From Ustilago trichophora (lineage: Eukaryota > Basidiomycota > Ustilaginomycetes > Ustilaginales > Ustilaginaceae): a DNA stretch of 64,000 nucleotides. The DNA lies in assembly GCA_900323505.1 (NCBI GenBank), contig OOIN01000043.1:744001-808000 (forward strand), given 5' to 3'. The position numbers were made by a program, and so were the translations under genes. The notes under the pieces are model-generated. The model saw only the letters and a program-made list of their open reading frames with translations, made no database searches and was not told the DNA's origin. Of this stretch, positions 11,672-21,739 are shown piece after piece; the stretch's first letter is position 1, and every line of letters starts with the position of its first letter.

Positions 11672-11923
11672 AAAGTTTCAACACAGCATCGAGCAGGTTT
11701 CGTTCACATCAAATTTTGTACACTAGCCCACGCATAATTTGTATCAGCATCATCTCAAAGATCAAGCATGACAGCCTAGGACATCAGACATGGCCGGATC
11801 CAGTCGATTCGAGATGGTTCCTAAATCGTGAGAATTTCATTCTACTCGTGTATCAAGAGGTTCCCTCATCCGAGGACGTTATGGATGCGACTTGGGCGGT
11901 GGATTTTCCAGGGCTGTGCGCTC

Positions 11924-13611
11924 TTACTGCTGGCCAAAGCTGACTGGCTTTCCGGGGAGACCGTCGGAGAGCAGTACGACGGCGTACTTGCCGCTGATTC
12001 TCCAGCCGGGCTCTTCGTTGTCGAGCTTGCTCGAAACGTCACCAGGAACGCCGACGACGACGTCCGACTTGATGGTTCGGAGCGAAACAACGGGTGGTGC
12101 GCCGTCTTCGCTGGCAAGGGGACCGATGGCCATGTCGAAGGGGGTATCGCTGGGTGCTTGACAGTCGTAGGTCAATTTACGGTGGTTGAGGTCTCCCTTG
12201 AACATGACGAGGTCGGATTCGGCGAGGTGGAGGAAGAGATCGGGTGCCTCCTGCGAGATGGACCAGAAGGTGTATCCGGTGCACCAGAAGGGATGCTGTT
12301 CGTAAATCCACTGTCCCTTTCGTTCGTACTCCTTCCATCGCTGACCCATCTGCTTCAAGGATTGCACTTCGGCATCGGTAGCCTGCGAGAAGAGAGAGCC
12401 GTAAAGCATGCTGTTGAGCAGCCAGTCCCAGTCCTTGCGTGTGACGTCAGATACGAACCATGCGAATCGCTTGCCGTGGAAGTGGATCTCGTTGGCAATT
12501 CCGGACTGAACGAGCCAGTCGGCGTAGACGCAGTCACAGTACAGCTCGAAACCGGCGTTGTCGAGCACAAAGTCGATACGGCCACCCTTCATGTTGGAGA
12601 CGAGCTTCCAGAGACGGTCGAGGTGGTTGCCGAGGATGTTTTTCTCGGTAGCGGCGAGATGCTCACCTCCGGTGGATTGGAGGTTCTTGATGTCTTCCTC
12701 GGTCATGTTGATCAGCAGGGAGAGATCGGTGGCGTTACCCCAGAGGCAGACCTGGGTGAGCTCGTGGAAGAGCAGCTCACGAGCCTTGAGCTTGTCGGCT
12801 TCGCTAGCTCCCTCCTCGTAGGCGAAAGGCTCGGCGAATCGAGTCGACAGCTCAAAGACGGCGGTGTTGGAGCGAGAGAAGGTGTCGCACTTCTGGCGGA
12901 AGAATACGTCGTAGTCCTTCCAGTACTTGGAGATGCTAAAGCACTCATGCAAACGACGGTACTTGTACGCCTCGGCAAAGAGCCAGGGAGCATTCATAAA
13001 GTCCTTGCCGCGGAAGAACTTGGCGATCTCCTTGTTCCAGAGTGGGATATCTCCCTCGCCGTCGTCGATGATGGGTCGCAACTTGGCATTCTTTTGGAGA
13101 TCGTCCATGAGAGTGTGCATGCGCTCGATGCACTTGGCGAGATCGATGATTTTCTCTTCCTCGTACTGCTCGTTGAGGGTCTTGATCACGTCGTCGACGG
13201 CCTTTCCCAGAATGGTAGGAAGACGCTTGCCCATCGTTTCCTGTTGCGGTGAAGGGGCGGTCAGGGGGAGTAGAAGTAGCACAAAAAGCACAAAAGAGAT
13301 AGGAAACAAATGATCAGCGTTTGTCCTTTCAGGCTCAAGCCAGCAAATCCCCTTTTCCCCCATAGGGTGCCTTCTGTTGATGAGGATCTGCAGCAAACAG
13401 ATCTAATTGGAGAGCGAAAACTTACATGAGCGAACGAGAACTCGTGGTAACCACGGTACGCAGGCCAAGGCGGGTTGTTGGGGTCAACACGCGAAGGAGT
13501 GCGGGCATACTGTGCAGCAGCGCCAAAGCCTTGCTTCTTGGGAGGGAGGTTGCCGAGGTTGAGCACCGTCCTGGCGGCGGGCTTCGCGGAGGGATGGTTG
13601 CGGTCAGCCAT
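11924..13611 (-). CDS. ARMT1/DUF89-family metal-dependent phosphatase
   Basis: Two exons on the minus strand: 13611-13426 and 13240-11924, giving 500 aa. The donor is CAT|GTAAGT and the acceptor CAACAG|GAA, phase 0, with CTGAC just upstream as branch site. Joining gives FSFAH-ETMGKRLPTIL, which matches the family opening (gSFA..T...R.P.i). DUF89 proteins (human ARMT1, yeast YMR027W) are cobalt/nickel- or manganese-dependent phosphatases thought to remove damaged or excess sugar-phosphate metabolites; a protein carboxyl methyltransferase role has also been claimed for the human protein. Core motifs seen are DFVLDNAGFELYCD (metal-binding Asp/Asn) and FHGKRFAWFVSDV. The start MADRNHPS has A at -3; an in-frame upstream ATG near 13722 would add only a Pro/Ser-rich stretch and is taken as leader. 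Confidence 0.9.
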
Positions 13612-15869
13612 GATTGCTGTCGATGAGCTACTGAGGGAGGATGGTAGCAGAGGGGGATGAGGATGTGCCGAGCTGGGATGAGCAGGCGGGTATGGGGGTC
13701 TGGCTTGGGGCGTGAAGGGCAACGAAGGGAAAAAGGGAACGCAGCGGCAATGAGGGTGATTGATGGTGATGGACGGGAAGGAAGAAGCGATGGGGAGGCG
13801 GAAGGAAGAGATGAGCGACGAGGCGATGTGACAAAGTGTGGGAAACCTTGAGTCTGTGTGTGAATACGCTCTGTCAGGTCAGGACAGGGCAGGGCGGAGG
13901 AAGATCAAGAGGGTGCAGACGCATCAACTGACCACGTTCAGGGACAGGGTGACACACAGAAACCGACACACACACACACACACGAAGCGGCACAGCCGAA
14001 GCGAATCCAGAAGAGGGTTGTGGTCCTGTCAGAGAGCATATGCACCAATGTATCAGCTCCAAGAGAAGGGGGGCTGACACTTCGACCCTTCGGACCGTCC
14101 GGCTAGTCAAGTTACGCCAAGCAGCGATTCTGTCGTCACAAACGCACACACACCATGCGCACAGCACAGTACTCCGCTCAGGTGTTTGAATTTTCGGCGG
14201 TGTGGTTGTGTGTGTGTCTGTGTGTGGGTATCTCTCACGGCGTCACCGGTGTATCTCGACATCTAGGCGGGCCAAGAAGAAAAAAAAGGAGGGCAAGGTC
14301 AGGCCTTTGTGGATATGCAGGAGGCGCTTGAGGATGAACGAGCAAGATCCACGCTGACCGAGGAGCTCAGGATCGGAAATGCGATTTTTACACGCACAAA
14401 CTCGGATCGAACGGCGCACTCTCCGAAACGTGTTCTTCTCCTCCTCCACCCTGATTTCACTCGAAACCTCATCAGCAACAGCAACAGCTTTCTCGATGCT
14501 TCTCTGCACACCGCATCACCATCCACTGACCTTTCTAGGAACTGTATCTGTATCTGTACAGTTGTTTCTGAACATTGCTACGGAAGCACGACAGAACGAT
14601 GAATTGCTACATGGCCCTTGCGTGCATGACAAGGAGAGGATACTGTACAGAAGAAGAAGAAAGAAAACGCCTCGTTCGCTTGGGTTGGAACTTGGAGCAG
14701 GGTCAGTGTGTTGTGTTGCAAAGACTTGGCCCAAAGATGAGTGAGCATTTCGAGACACGACGTTGCTGATTTCCAACTGATTTCTCGGATTCCTCTGTCG
14801 GTCGTGAGCGAGCAACTTGTACAGTACTGTAGCTACAACGTCATCTTGCTTGGCCCCTTTCCACGCTCCGACAACCGTTCCCCACGCGACGCTCGGGCCC
14901 TTTTTTTCTTGAATTTGGCTCGCCTAGTTCTGACATTTTTGGACCCCACTCATGATCCGGGATTCCTACTGTACACCGTAGCCAGATGCCCAGTCGTTTG
15001 AACCAGGTATCCACAGCCCTCCTCGCTATTTCTCCGAGCTTGCTGCTTCGTGTCTAGAAATAGATTGAGCTTGAGTCGACAGCAATCGATTCAAAGCGCA
15101 ATTCTGGAAAGGAGGAAGCTCAAAGCCCGCTTTTTTTGACAGTGCAGCGTGCTGTGCAGACTGCAGCAGTGGCTGTCAAGACGATATAGCCTGACTTCGT
15201 GAGACGCATCAACGACCTCGGAAGAGTCTGAAGCGGTTTTCTCAATTATAGCGGAATATGGGGAAGCACCTTGATCGATCAAAAAGGACGTTACTTGGAC
15301 GAGAGGCTTGCTCGCTTCATGTCGGCAAATGGAAAGCGCGCCAGATCATGCCGTGTCAAGCTACGCACTGACAGGCTCCTAATCGATCCGATGTTGCCCT
15401 TCCCACTGTGTACTGTACTGTACTGTACTGTAATGGAGATGGAGCCACCCGCGTCTTCCGAGCAAGACCGGTCAAATCCATTTCGCTGCCTTCGAGCAAA
15501 ACCCTGTACTGCACCCTGAACTCGCTTGAGCATCTCCCCTTTCTCTGTGCGCATGTCTACTTCTCTACCCCACCTTTTGATGCGCGTGGGGGCACTGTAC
15601 GAAGTCACATCTCTTGCTCTGGCACGCTCTAGCGACGCTCGCCAAACATCAATGTGACTATTTCGGATCAGATCAAATCAACAAAGAAGAGACTGTGCCA
15701 AGTCAAGGTAGGTATGGGTTTGGTGGCTACGTGTAAAGTGCCTGCTTCGTGCCGTAGCCTGAGGCGGCTAGGCCAGGTTCTATCGAAGTCAACCCCAAAG
15801 TTTATGGGCGTGCCAAAGTTTCTCAATCCCACAGTGCTATGGATCTCTCTTGATCACCAAGCTGTCCTC
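13612..15869. other. Gene-poor stretch with simple repeats
   Basis: About 2.3 kb in which no convincing gene was found. It contains the ARMT1 promoter, a CA run near 13968-13983, GT-rich sequence near 14200-14228, and a (TACTG)4 run at about 15411-15431 amid other TGTAC/CTGTA words. Open frames here lack family signatures, signal peptides or codon-level consistency. Confidence 0.6.
15411..15431 (+). repeat. (TACTG)4 microsatellite
   Basis: Four tandem copies of the pentamer TACTG, with related TGTACTG words nearby. Function unknown. Confidence 0.85.
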
Positions 15870-16232
15870 TCAAACGTCAACATCCCAACATGAGAACGAG
15901 TTGGAGCGGCCAAGTAAGACGCAGTCAACTTTGCTTTCCGAATCAAAGACCCAGAGTGCTTTGGTAGGGCATTTGCGCTCCTGCTCCTCGAGCAATTTGT
16001 ACTCCTCTTTGCTGTCGTTGTAAACGCTGTAACCGTAGCTTCCACGTACAAAGCAAAGAGCAGAGTGGAAGCTATCGTGACACGACATCCAAGTGCGAGT
16101 ATCACTTTTTCTGTTCCACAGCACGTTGTGTTGCTCGCTTCTTCGATCAGCCCTTTCACGTTTGGTATGCGGAGGCAGTTTAAACCAGGTCAAACCTATC
16201 GCTCTAGCATGCTGGGGTGACGTTCGCCTCAT
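15870..16232 (-). CDS. Small cysteine-containing open frame, possible broken secreted-protein relative
   Basis: Open frame of 120 aa from ATG at 16232 to TGA at 15870. It has no recognised domain. The C-terminal half has spaced cysteines (MSCHDS, ALCF, RKCPTK, KVDC, FSCW). Its RGSYGYSV and KVDCVLLGR segments loosely resemble RGVGYIAT and TYDCYEMGK of the 17.5-kb pseudogene. No signal peptide starts at this ATG, but the same frame upstream (16310-16266) encodes a hydrophobic stretch, IILVLSSHILFSS, that lacks a Met. A TATA-like TATAT lies at 16417-16421. It may be the decayed remnant of a third family member, a gene with an unseen first exon, or chance. Confidence 0.35.
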   Translation of the reverse strand: MRRTSPQHARAIGLTWFKLPPHTKRERADRRSEQHNVLWNRKSDTRTWMSCHDSFHSALCFVRGSYGYSVYNDSKEEYKLLEEQERKCPTKALWVFDSESKVDCVLLGRSNSFSCWDVDV

Positions 16233-16472
16233 ATCATTGCAATTGCCAAGGGTGGTATTGACTTCACTTGAAAAAAGAATGTGTGAAGACAGGACTAAAA
16301 TGATTCGGAATGATGGATGGTACTAGGTGGGTCAAGTGTGCAGGCTTGGCAGGCCTCTTGTCTACTGTGAAGAAGAGCTTGAATAAAGTCTACGCAGTTC
16401 ATTGGTTTCTGACCAATATATGCATGCCTTTGAGCGCCTGTCCGCTACAAACGGGGGAGGTGGTACGAGGCT

Positions 16473-16937
16473 TCATTTGTTACAGACGATCTCTGTCCAA
16501 AGAAAATGGTCAGTCCTGGTACAGTGTGCTCCATCAAATCGAGCCCCAAAATTCGAGTCTGTAACACTAATTCCAAGACTGCCAAGGGCTGAAAAGGTGT
16601 TTGGCACGCCGAGGTGGACACACGAGATTGTGTGCGTCCACGAGACGAGACCGAATTTTTTATAGTGACAATCAAAATCCTGTAGCCAGAGCGTGTCCCT
16701 CTGGTCAGCAGGGTTGCTGAGAACCCAGCCAAGTCTTTCTTGATCAGCGCAAATAGACGCTACATAGTTCTTAGGACGCTTGTTGAAGATGTCTTCGGTC
16801 CTGTCTTGAATGCAGTCCTTGAGCTCGCTTCGTCGAGTGAGGTGTTGCATGGTATGACGCTTGTCAAGAGCCTTTTCGGCAAGCACATTGACAGCGCAGA
16901 GAAGGAAGAGCAGGGAAGCCAGCTTATAGAACATCAT
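16473..16937 (-). CDS. Small secreted cysteine-containing protein, candidate effector
   Basis: A 154-aa protein starting MMFYKLASLLFLLCAVNVLA: a clear signal peptide with likely cleavage after VLA. It is followed by a Kex2-type site (LDKR, about residues 24-27). The mature part has six cysteines, an even number that fits disulfides, and no domain I can name. A longer reading from ATG at 17054 is rejected because a TATA box (17013-17019) lies between the two ATGs. Small secreted proteins of smut fungi often act in the plant apoplast or host cells during biotrophy. That role, and any link to the Mig1-type families of smuts, is a guess here. It sits in a minus-strand tandem with two weaker relatives (15870-16232 and 17464-17868). 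Confidence 0.75.
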   Translation of the reverse strand: MMFYKLASLLFLLCAVNVLAEKALDKRHTMQHLTRRSELKDCIQDRTEDIFNKRPKNYVASICADQERLGWVLSNPADQRDTLWLQDFDCHYKKFGLVSWTHTISCVHLGVPNTFSALGSLGISVTDSNFGARFDGAHCTRTDHFLWTEIVCNK

Positions 16938-17012
16938 CTTGTCCAGAGGAGCAGAAGTCGATGCAAGGAGTGTATGGAAGCTGATTAAGGGCGAGAGGCG
17001 AAGAGGATGACA

Positions 17013-17019
17013 TTTTATA
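17013..17019 (-). promoter_or_regulatory. TATA box of the small secreted protein gene
   Basis: TATAAAA on the minus strand, 76 bp before the chosen ATG at 16937. It supports that start over the one at 17054. Confidence 0.65.
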
Positions 17020-17463
17020 CAAGAGTCGAGATGCATCGATATGGATACGTTCACTTCAACGGTCGGGCTTGAGCACAGGCCGGGACGAACAACAATTTGC
17101 CCGGTGGGTCAGTGGCTCAACAGAATTTAGATAGGGGCAACACGCTCGGAGGAGCACAACGCCGGTGGGCCAGAGGGTCAAGTTGAGAACAGCTTCGAGT
17201 TTCAGCGCTTGGTGCTTGCAGACATGCAACAAGACGATGGTTGTCCCAAAAATGACTCTTGAGATGAACTCGATGCGCGGCACATGCGGACCACAGGACA
17301 ACGTTTGGCTGGAATGAACGAGTGACATTGTGGCAGACTCTTTCGTCGTCAGGTGTGCGAGCCTAATGATTTGGGAAAAGAAAGCTGCGCGAGCTCGACT
17401 TGTACGTATTTCTCTTGCCTTCTCGTACGTGGTATCTTGGGCGATTTGTGTTGATGCAAGGCT

Positions 17464-17868
17464 TCAACAGGGGAGAATTGTATGGTTGACACTGAGTTCG
17501 GTCGTATCTATAGGCAATGTTCTGGTATGGTAAAAGACGCTTCCCTTCCCCATTTCATAGCAATCGTAGGTGTGGACGTCTTTAACGAGCCCAATATGCT
17601 TGGTGCGAGGCCTAGGGTTCCGGACAACAAGGGTTGGGTAATCTTGCCTGTCGAAATTGTGAGAGAGACCCACCCTCACGCGAATCGTGGCGATGTATCC
17701 AACACCGCGGTGGTCCCAGGCATCCTGGGCGTCCTGCTTACTGCAGTCGCGAAAAAATTCGCGTTGGACAATGCGATGCATTTCGTCATGCTTGTCAAAT
17801 CATGGGGGAACAATCGCGCTCGAAGCGCATAGGGTGAACAGCAAAGGTGTGTGGCTTTCAAGAAGATT
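17464..17868 (-). pseudogene. Decayed paralogue of the secreted-protein gene
   Basis: The frame ending at 17464 aligns by eye with the intact neighbour. Signal-peptide cores are LLFTLCASSA here and LLFLLCAVNV there. They are followed by an Asp-Lys/His region, a (K/R)DC motif, Y(V/I)A(S/T)I, and later (F/Y)DC. The copy is broken. TGA interrupts the frame at 17800-17802, right after the signal-like segment. The position matching the start codon reads ATC, and the spacing in between differs by about 2 nt, so it is also out of frame. Only a 105-aa piece from ATG 17781, without a signal, remains translatable. A TATA-like box remains at about 17950-17957. An assembly error or a spliced structure could mimic some of this. 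Confidence 0.55.
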
Positions 17869-17949
17869 GTGACGGTAAGGGAGGCAATGCAGTCGGGATA
17901 ATAGGAGAGATGCTGACTAGCGAGAGGAGAACGCAAGATTGAGGGCAGG

Positions 17950-17957
17950 TCTTATAG
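17950..17957 (-). promoter_or_regulatory. TATA-like box upstream of the pseudogene
   Basis: The minus strand reads CCTATAAG about 80 bp before the signal-peptide-like segment, comparable in distance to the TATA box of the intact neighbour. Confidence 0.45.
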
Positions 17958-17984
17958 GCAATCTACTCCGCTAGCATCCAATCT

Positions 17985-18095
17985 CTGGTCAAGGCACGAC
18001 ACCTCAGGCCAAGCCATGGCATCTCGGACCAAGGCATGACATTTCGGATTGGGGCAGATGTAAGCGAATTCGGACCAGGACAGATTCATCGCGGT
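17985..18095. repeat. Imperfect tandem repeats of about 20 bp
   Basis: Units start near 17985, 18005, 18025, 18045 (stretched to 26 bp) and 18071. Each begins C(G/A/T)G(G/A) and most share a CAAG(G/C)CA(T/C)G core, for example CGGACCAAGGCATGACATTT. They lie just upstream of the pseudogene TATA box and downstream of SFT2, so they could be promoter elements or a degenerate minisatellite. Confidence 0.7.
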
Positions 18096-18312
18096 CGGAT
18101 CCCCCTGTTGCCATGTTTGCTCGATTGGGGCAAGCCTTGACGAGGTGGGCTTGATGTGTTGGTATCGTTGGCCGCTTCTAGCGCTGTGCACAGTCAGCTT
18201 GGCACGAAAGCATATCTGCTGAGCACGATAGGGGACAATGTGATTGCTGAATTTAAGCTCTGATTCTGCTCCGATTCCTGTTCGTGTCCTTGAGCTCCTT
18301 TTGTCCTTAGCA

Positions 18313-18939
18313 TCAGATGGGTAACAAAGACGCTCCTCCACGCAGCAACATGCTGCCACCGTACCTGAGCGTAGTCGTACCACCTGGGAAGTAAGCCGCG
18401 AGGTAGGTCATGAGCGCGCCTACTTGTACGATAGCGCAGATGAGGGTGGGGAGCATTTTGCGTGGACCGACAGCAAAATAGATGGTGAGAGCCAGCGATG
18501 AAAAGTAGGCGATGCTGAACGGGAGACGCTCCTTGCTGCAGATGTGCTTGAGATGCGCCAAAGGCCCAGAGAGGATGGAGAAGCCGATCATGAAGAGCAT
18601 GCTGCCTAGCGAGAAGGCAAGTGCAAATTTTTGTGGTCGTAGCGCAAGAATGGGCGGCGAGAGAAAGATGAAGCTGAAAAAGAAGCACACCGCTGCACCA
18701 GCAATGCACGCCAGGAAGCCGAGGAACCTCTCCCATCGGCTTAAGCTGAGATATGCCTCTTCTTCGTTGGTGCGTTCGTTGGAGCGTAACGGTACGTAGC
18801 CAGAGATACTGTTTGTGATGGTAGAGAGGTAGCTCGTCGCTCCACCCGATTGAGCTTGTGGTCTCGAGTCGTCGGTTCTTCCTTGCGCCCATCGGAAGCC
18901 TGAGAGCTCGGAGCGGTAATTTGATTCTGTTGAGGCCAT
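18313..18939 (-). CDS. SFT2: SFT2, Got1/Sft2-family vesicle transport membrane protein
   Basis: Single exon, 208 aa. Sft2 is a small tetra-spanning membrane protein of the late Golgi that helps fusion of endosome-derived vesicles with the Golgi. Residues 1-65 form a polar cytosolic N-terminus. Four hydrophobic segments follow: about residues 70-95 (FLGFLACIAGAAVCFFFSFIF), 104-125 (KFALAFSLGSMLFMIGFSIL), 138-158 and 163-185. Family signatures are SRWERFLGFLAC, GPLAHLKHICSKERLPFS, and a PGG motif (AYFPGGTTTLRYGG) near the end. Start ATG 18939 is the first in frame. It diverges from CCT6 with a 679-bp shared upstream region. Confidence 0.93.
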   Translation of the reverse strand: MASTESNYRSELSGFRWAQGRTDDSRPQAQSGGATSYLSTITNSISGYVPLRSNERTNEEEAYLSLSRWERFLGFLACIAGAAVCFFFSFIFLSPPILALRPQKFALAFSLGSMLFMIGFSILSGPLAHLKHICSKERLPFSIAYFSSLALTIYFAVGPRKMLPTLICAIVQVGALMTYLAAYFPGGTTTLRYGGSMLLRGGASLLPI

Positions 18940-19618
18940 CTTGGATAGAGTGTCGTTGAGCTATGCGGGACTGGAGCCGTGTGACCTATGGTGATGATAG
19001 CCTGGTATACCGTTTCCGCGAGGGGGATGAATGTACTTGTTTGGACGAGGAACGAGGTAGTTGGATGAATGCCTTGCGTCGATGGAGGTGGCTGTGTAGG
19101 GTTGTTACGTCGTGTGTGATGGGTGTGAAGTTGTGCTTGCGTGTTGGATACAAATTGATGGTGTTGCAACTGGCAGTAGAGAGGGTTGTGGTGGAGGCTC
19201 AGTGCCGAGGCCGCGTGGTTGACACTCAATTCTCGTGCGGGTCAGTTTGCCATCAAGAAGAAAGTCAAAAAAAAGGTTCCTCGCGCTTCGAACACGAACA
19301 GGCCGAGTTGACTGAGTTGCAAGCCAAAAAAAGGAAGAAGAGTATCCGCGCGCACTGCGAAGACCAACACCAAAAGAATCGCGCACGCACACCTCGCACA
19401 CACACACACACACTTTCTTTCTTCCAGACCGGAACTGCCTTTCCATACCATCACTGCCATCTTTCCATCTCGACCGCTTCTCATCACTTTAGTTTGGAGG
19501 CAAGAAACGGAAACACTTTGATCTGCACCGAGTGATTCGTTCAGCATAGGTCGTAACACCAACACCACACTAGCATCACCTCACACTTGCGACTCAGCAG
19601 CTTTTTCTACATACAACC
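18940..19618. promoter_or_regulatory. Divergent promoter region, SFT2 and CCT6
   Basis: No gene seen. It contains a GT-rich half next to SFT2, a short CA run (about 19396-19412) and a pyrimidine-rich leader before CCT6. Confidence 0.5.
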
Positions 19619-21322
19619 ATGTCGGCCATTGAGCTGATCAACCCAAGAGCCGAGTCCGTTCGTCGGACTCAGGCTCTTCAAGTCAATACTGCCGGTGCTA
19701 TCGGTCTCGCACAGGTCGTCCGTTCCAACCTCGGCCCTCGTGGTACCATCAAGATGCTCGTCGACGGTTCCGGCAACCTCAAAATGACCAAGGACGGCAA
19801 GGTCCTTCTCACCGAAATGCAGATTCAGAACCCCACCGCAGCCATGATCGCCCGAACTGCCGTCGCACAGGATGAGCAGTGCGGTGACGGTACCACCTCC
19901 GTCGTCCTGCTCGTCGGTGAGCTCCTCAAGCAGGCCGAGCGATACATTCAGGAAGGTGTCCACCCTCGTGTCATCAGCGAAGGTTTCGACGTTGCCAAGA
20001 CTGGTGCCCTCAAATTCCTCGAGCAGTTCAAGAAGAGCCCCGAGATGGATCGCGCCACCCTTGTCAAGGTCGCCACCACCTCGCTCTCTACCAAGCTCCA
20101 CCCCAAGCTCGCTACGCAGCTCGCCGCCGATATTGTCGATGCCGTCCTCGCCATCAAGCCCGCCACCACCTCCACCATTGAGGCGCCTGCACCGACTGCC
20201 GATGGCAGCAGCGAGAGTGTTTCCGAGTGGAATATCAAGGATCCCATCGACCTGCACATGGTTGAAATTATGAAGATGCAGCACAAGACCGAGACCGACA
20301 CTCAGCTCGTCCGCGGTCTTGTTCTCGACCACGGTGCTCGTCACGCCGACATGCCCAAGCGTCTCGAAAACGCCTACGTGCTTACCCTCAACGTCTCGCT
20401 CGAGTACGAGAAGACCGAGGTCAATTCGGGCTTCTTCTACTCGTCAGCCGAACAGCGCGAGAAGCTCGTCGAATCCGAGCGTCGCTTCGTCGACGCCAAG
20501 CTCAAGAAGATTGTCGAGCTCAAGCAGGCAGTGTGCGATGCCCCCACCGAAGGCAGCAACGAGAAGAAGAAGAACTTTGTCATTTTCAACCAGAAGGGTA
20601 TCGACCCCATGTCGCTCGACATTCTTGCCAAGAACGGCATCCTCGCACTACGAAGGGCCAAGAGGAGGAACATGGAGCGTTTGCAGTTGTGCTGTGGTGG
20701 TATTGCCCAGAACTCGGTCGACGACCTCAGCCCCGATGTGCTCGGTTACGCCGGTCTCGTCTACGAGCACACCCTCGGTGAGGAAAAATACACCTTTGTT
20801 GAAGAGTGCAAGGATCCCAAGTCGGTCACCATCCTCATCAAGGGCCCCAACGCCCACACCATGTCTCAGATTCAGGACGCCGTTCGTGACGGTCTTCGTT
20901 CCGTCAAGAACGCCATCGAGGACACCACCCTCATTGCCGGTGGTGGCGCTTTCGAGATCTCGGCATCCAACTACCTCACTTCCGAAGTCAAGAAATCCGC
21001 CAAAGGCCGTGCCAAGCTCGGTGTTCAAGCGTTTGCAGATGCCATGCTCGTCATTCCCAAGACGCTTGCCAGCAACTCTGGCTTTGACGTCCAGGACTGC
21101 ATCGTGGCGCTCCAAGAAGAAGCCAGCGAAGGCAACGTTGTCGGCTTGGACGTCCAGACGGGTGAACCTATGGACCCCATCAGCCAGGGCATCTGGGACA
21201 ACTACAGAGTCAAGAGACACATGCTCCACAGCTCGGCTGTCATTGCTTCCAATCTGCTCAGTGTCGACGAGATTCTTCGCGCGGGTAGGTCCAGTTTGAA
21301 GAGCGAAGGTCCCATGGGTTAA
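19619..21322 (+). CDS. CCT6: T-complex protein 1 subunit zeta (CCT6)
   Basis: Single exon, 567 aa. CCT6 is one of eight subunits of the cytosolic chaperonin TRiC/CCT, which folds actin, tubulin and WD-repeat proteins. The nucleotide-binding motifs are [12 protein letters not shown] (residues 38 onward) and GDGTTS (89-94), with a later GGGAFEIS. The N-terminus ([19 protein letters not shown]) is typical of the zeta subunit. A Ser/Pro/Ala-rich insertion ([12 protein letters not shown], about residues 187-200) lengthens the protein a little beyond the usual 530-545 aa. Codon use is strongly C-ending, fitting high expression. It converges with the mitochondrial carrier gene. Confidence 0.97.
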   Translation: MSAIELINPRAESVRRTQALQVNTAGAIGLAQVVRSNLGPRGTIKMLVDGSGNLKMTKDGKVLLTEMQIQNPTAAMIARTAVAQDEQCGDGTTSVVLLVGELLKQAERYIQEGVHPRVISEGFDVAKTGALKFLEQFKKSPEMDRATLVKVATTSLSTKLHPKLATQLAADIVDAVLAIKPATTSTIEAPAPTADGSSESVSEWNIKDPIDLHMVEIMKMQHKTETDTQLVRGLVLDHGARHADMPKRLENAYVLTLNVSLEYEKTEVNSGFFYSSAEQREKLVESERRFVDAKLKKIVELKQAVCDAPTEGSNEKKKNFVIFNQKGIDPMSLDILAKNGILALRRAKRRNMERLQLCCGGIAQNSVDDLSPDVLGYAGLVYEHTLGEEKYTFVEECKDPKSVTILIKGPNAHTMSQIQDAVRDGLRSVKNAIEDTTLIAGGGAFEISASNYLTSEVKKSAKGRAKLGVQAFADAMLVIPKTLASNSGFDVQDCIVALQEEASEGNVVGLDVQTGEPMDPISQGIWDNYRVKRHMLHSSAVIASNLLSVDEILRAGRSSLKSEGPMG

Positions 21323-21739
21323 AGAGATGTACAGCTAGCTAGGCGATCCGATAAGTTGAATGGAAGTAGTATCGTGGCTTTGTATTAAAATGCAGCATTC
21401 TGTGCGAGAGAAAATCGCAGTGCTTTTGGCTTTCCAGTGTGTTGATTGAACGGCTTGTGAAGCGATGCTTTGCTAAGCGACGCATCTTTGAAGCTGCTGA
21501 GCCGACATCTCGTTCAATGGTGCATTCTTTGATCGGCTTCAAAGCTCTTCTTCACGCTTAGATTTGAGCCATTGACTGGCTTTGTCACTAGCTCGAGGCA
21601 CACAAAGTAAAGAAGGGTTGTGCGAATGCAGTATATGGTTTGAAGCCAATGCAGATGATTGTGATCTAATGACAAGTCATGCGAAAAGGAGTCAACTAAT
21701 CGTATGAGAATGTGTGATTTGGCGTAATACCCTACTCTC
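21323..21739. other. Convergent 3' region, CCT6 and carrier gene
   Basis: 417 bp, AT-richer than the flanking genes. It contains 3' flanks of two convergent genes; nothing else seen. Confidence 0.5.

Noticed and set aside
11828..13252. 474-aa plus-strand open frame opposite ARMT1
   Set aside because: It mirrors the ARMT1 exon codon for codon, has no family signature, and begins where the real gene's 3' end lies. It arises from strong codon bias on the opposite strand.
16938..17054. Longer N-terminus for the small secreted protein (ATG at 17054)
   Set aside because: The TATA box at 17013-17019 lies between this ATG and the inner ATG, and the longer form would bury the signal peptide.
20319..21299. 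326-aa Ser/Arg/Pro-rich frame overlapping CCT6
   Set aside because: Same-strand shifted frame of CCT6; the Ser/Arg-rich composition comes from C-ending codons.
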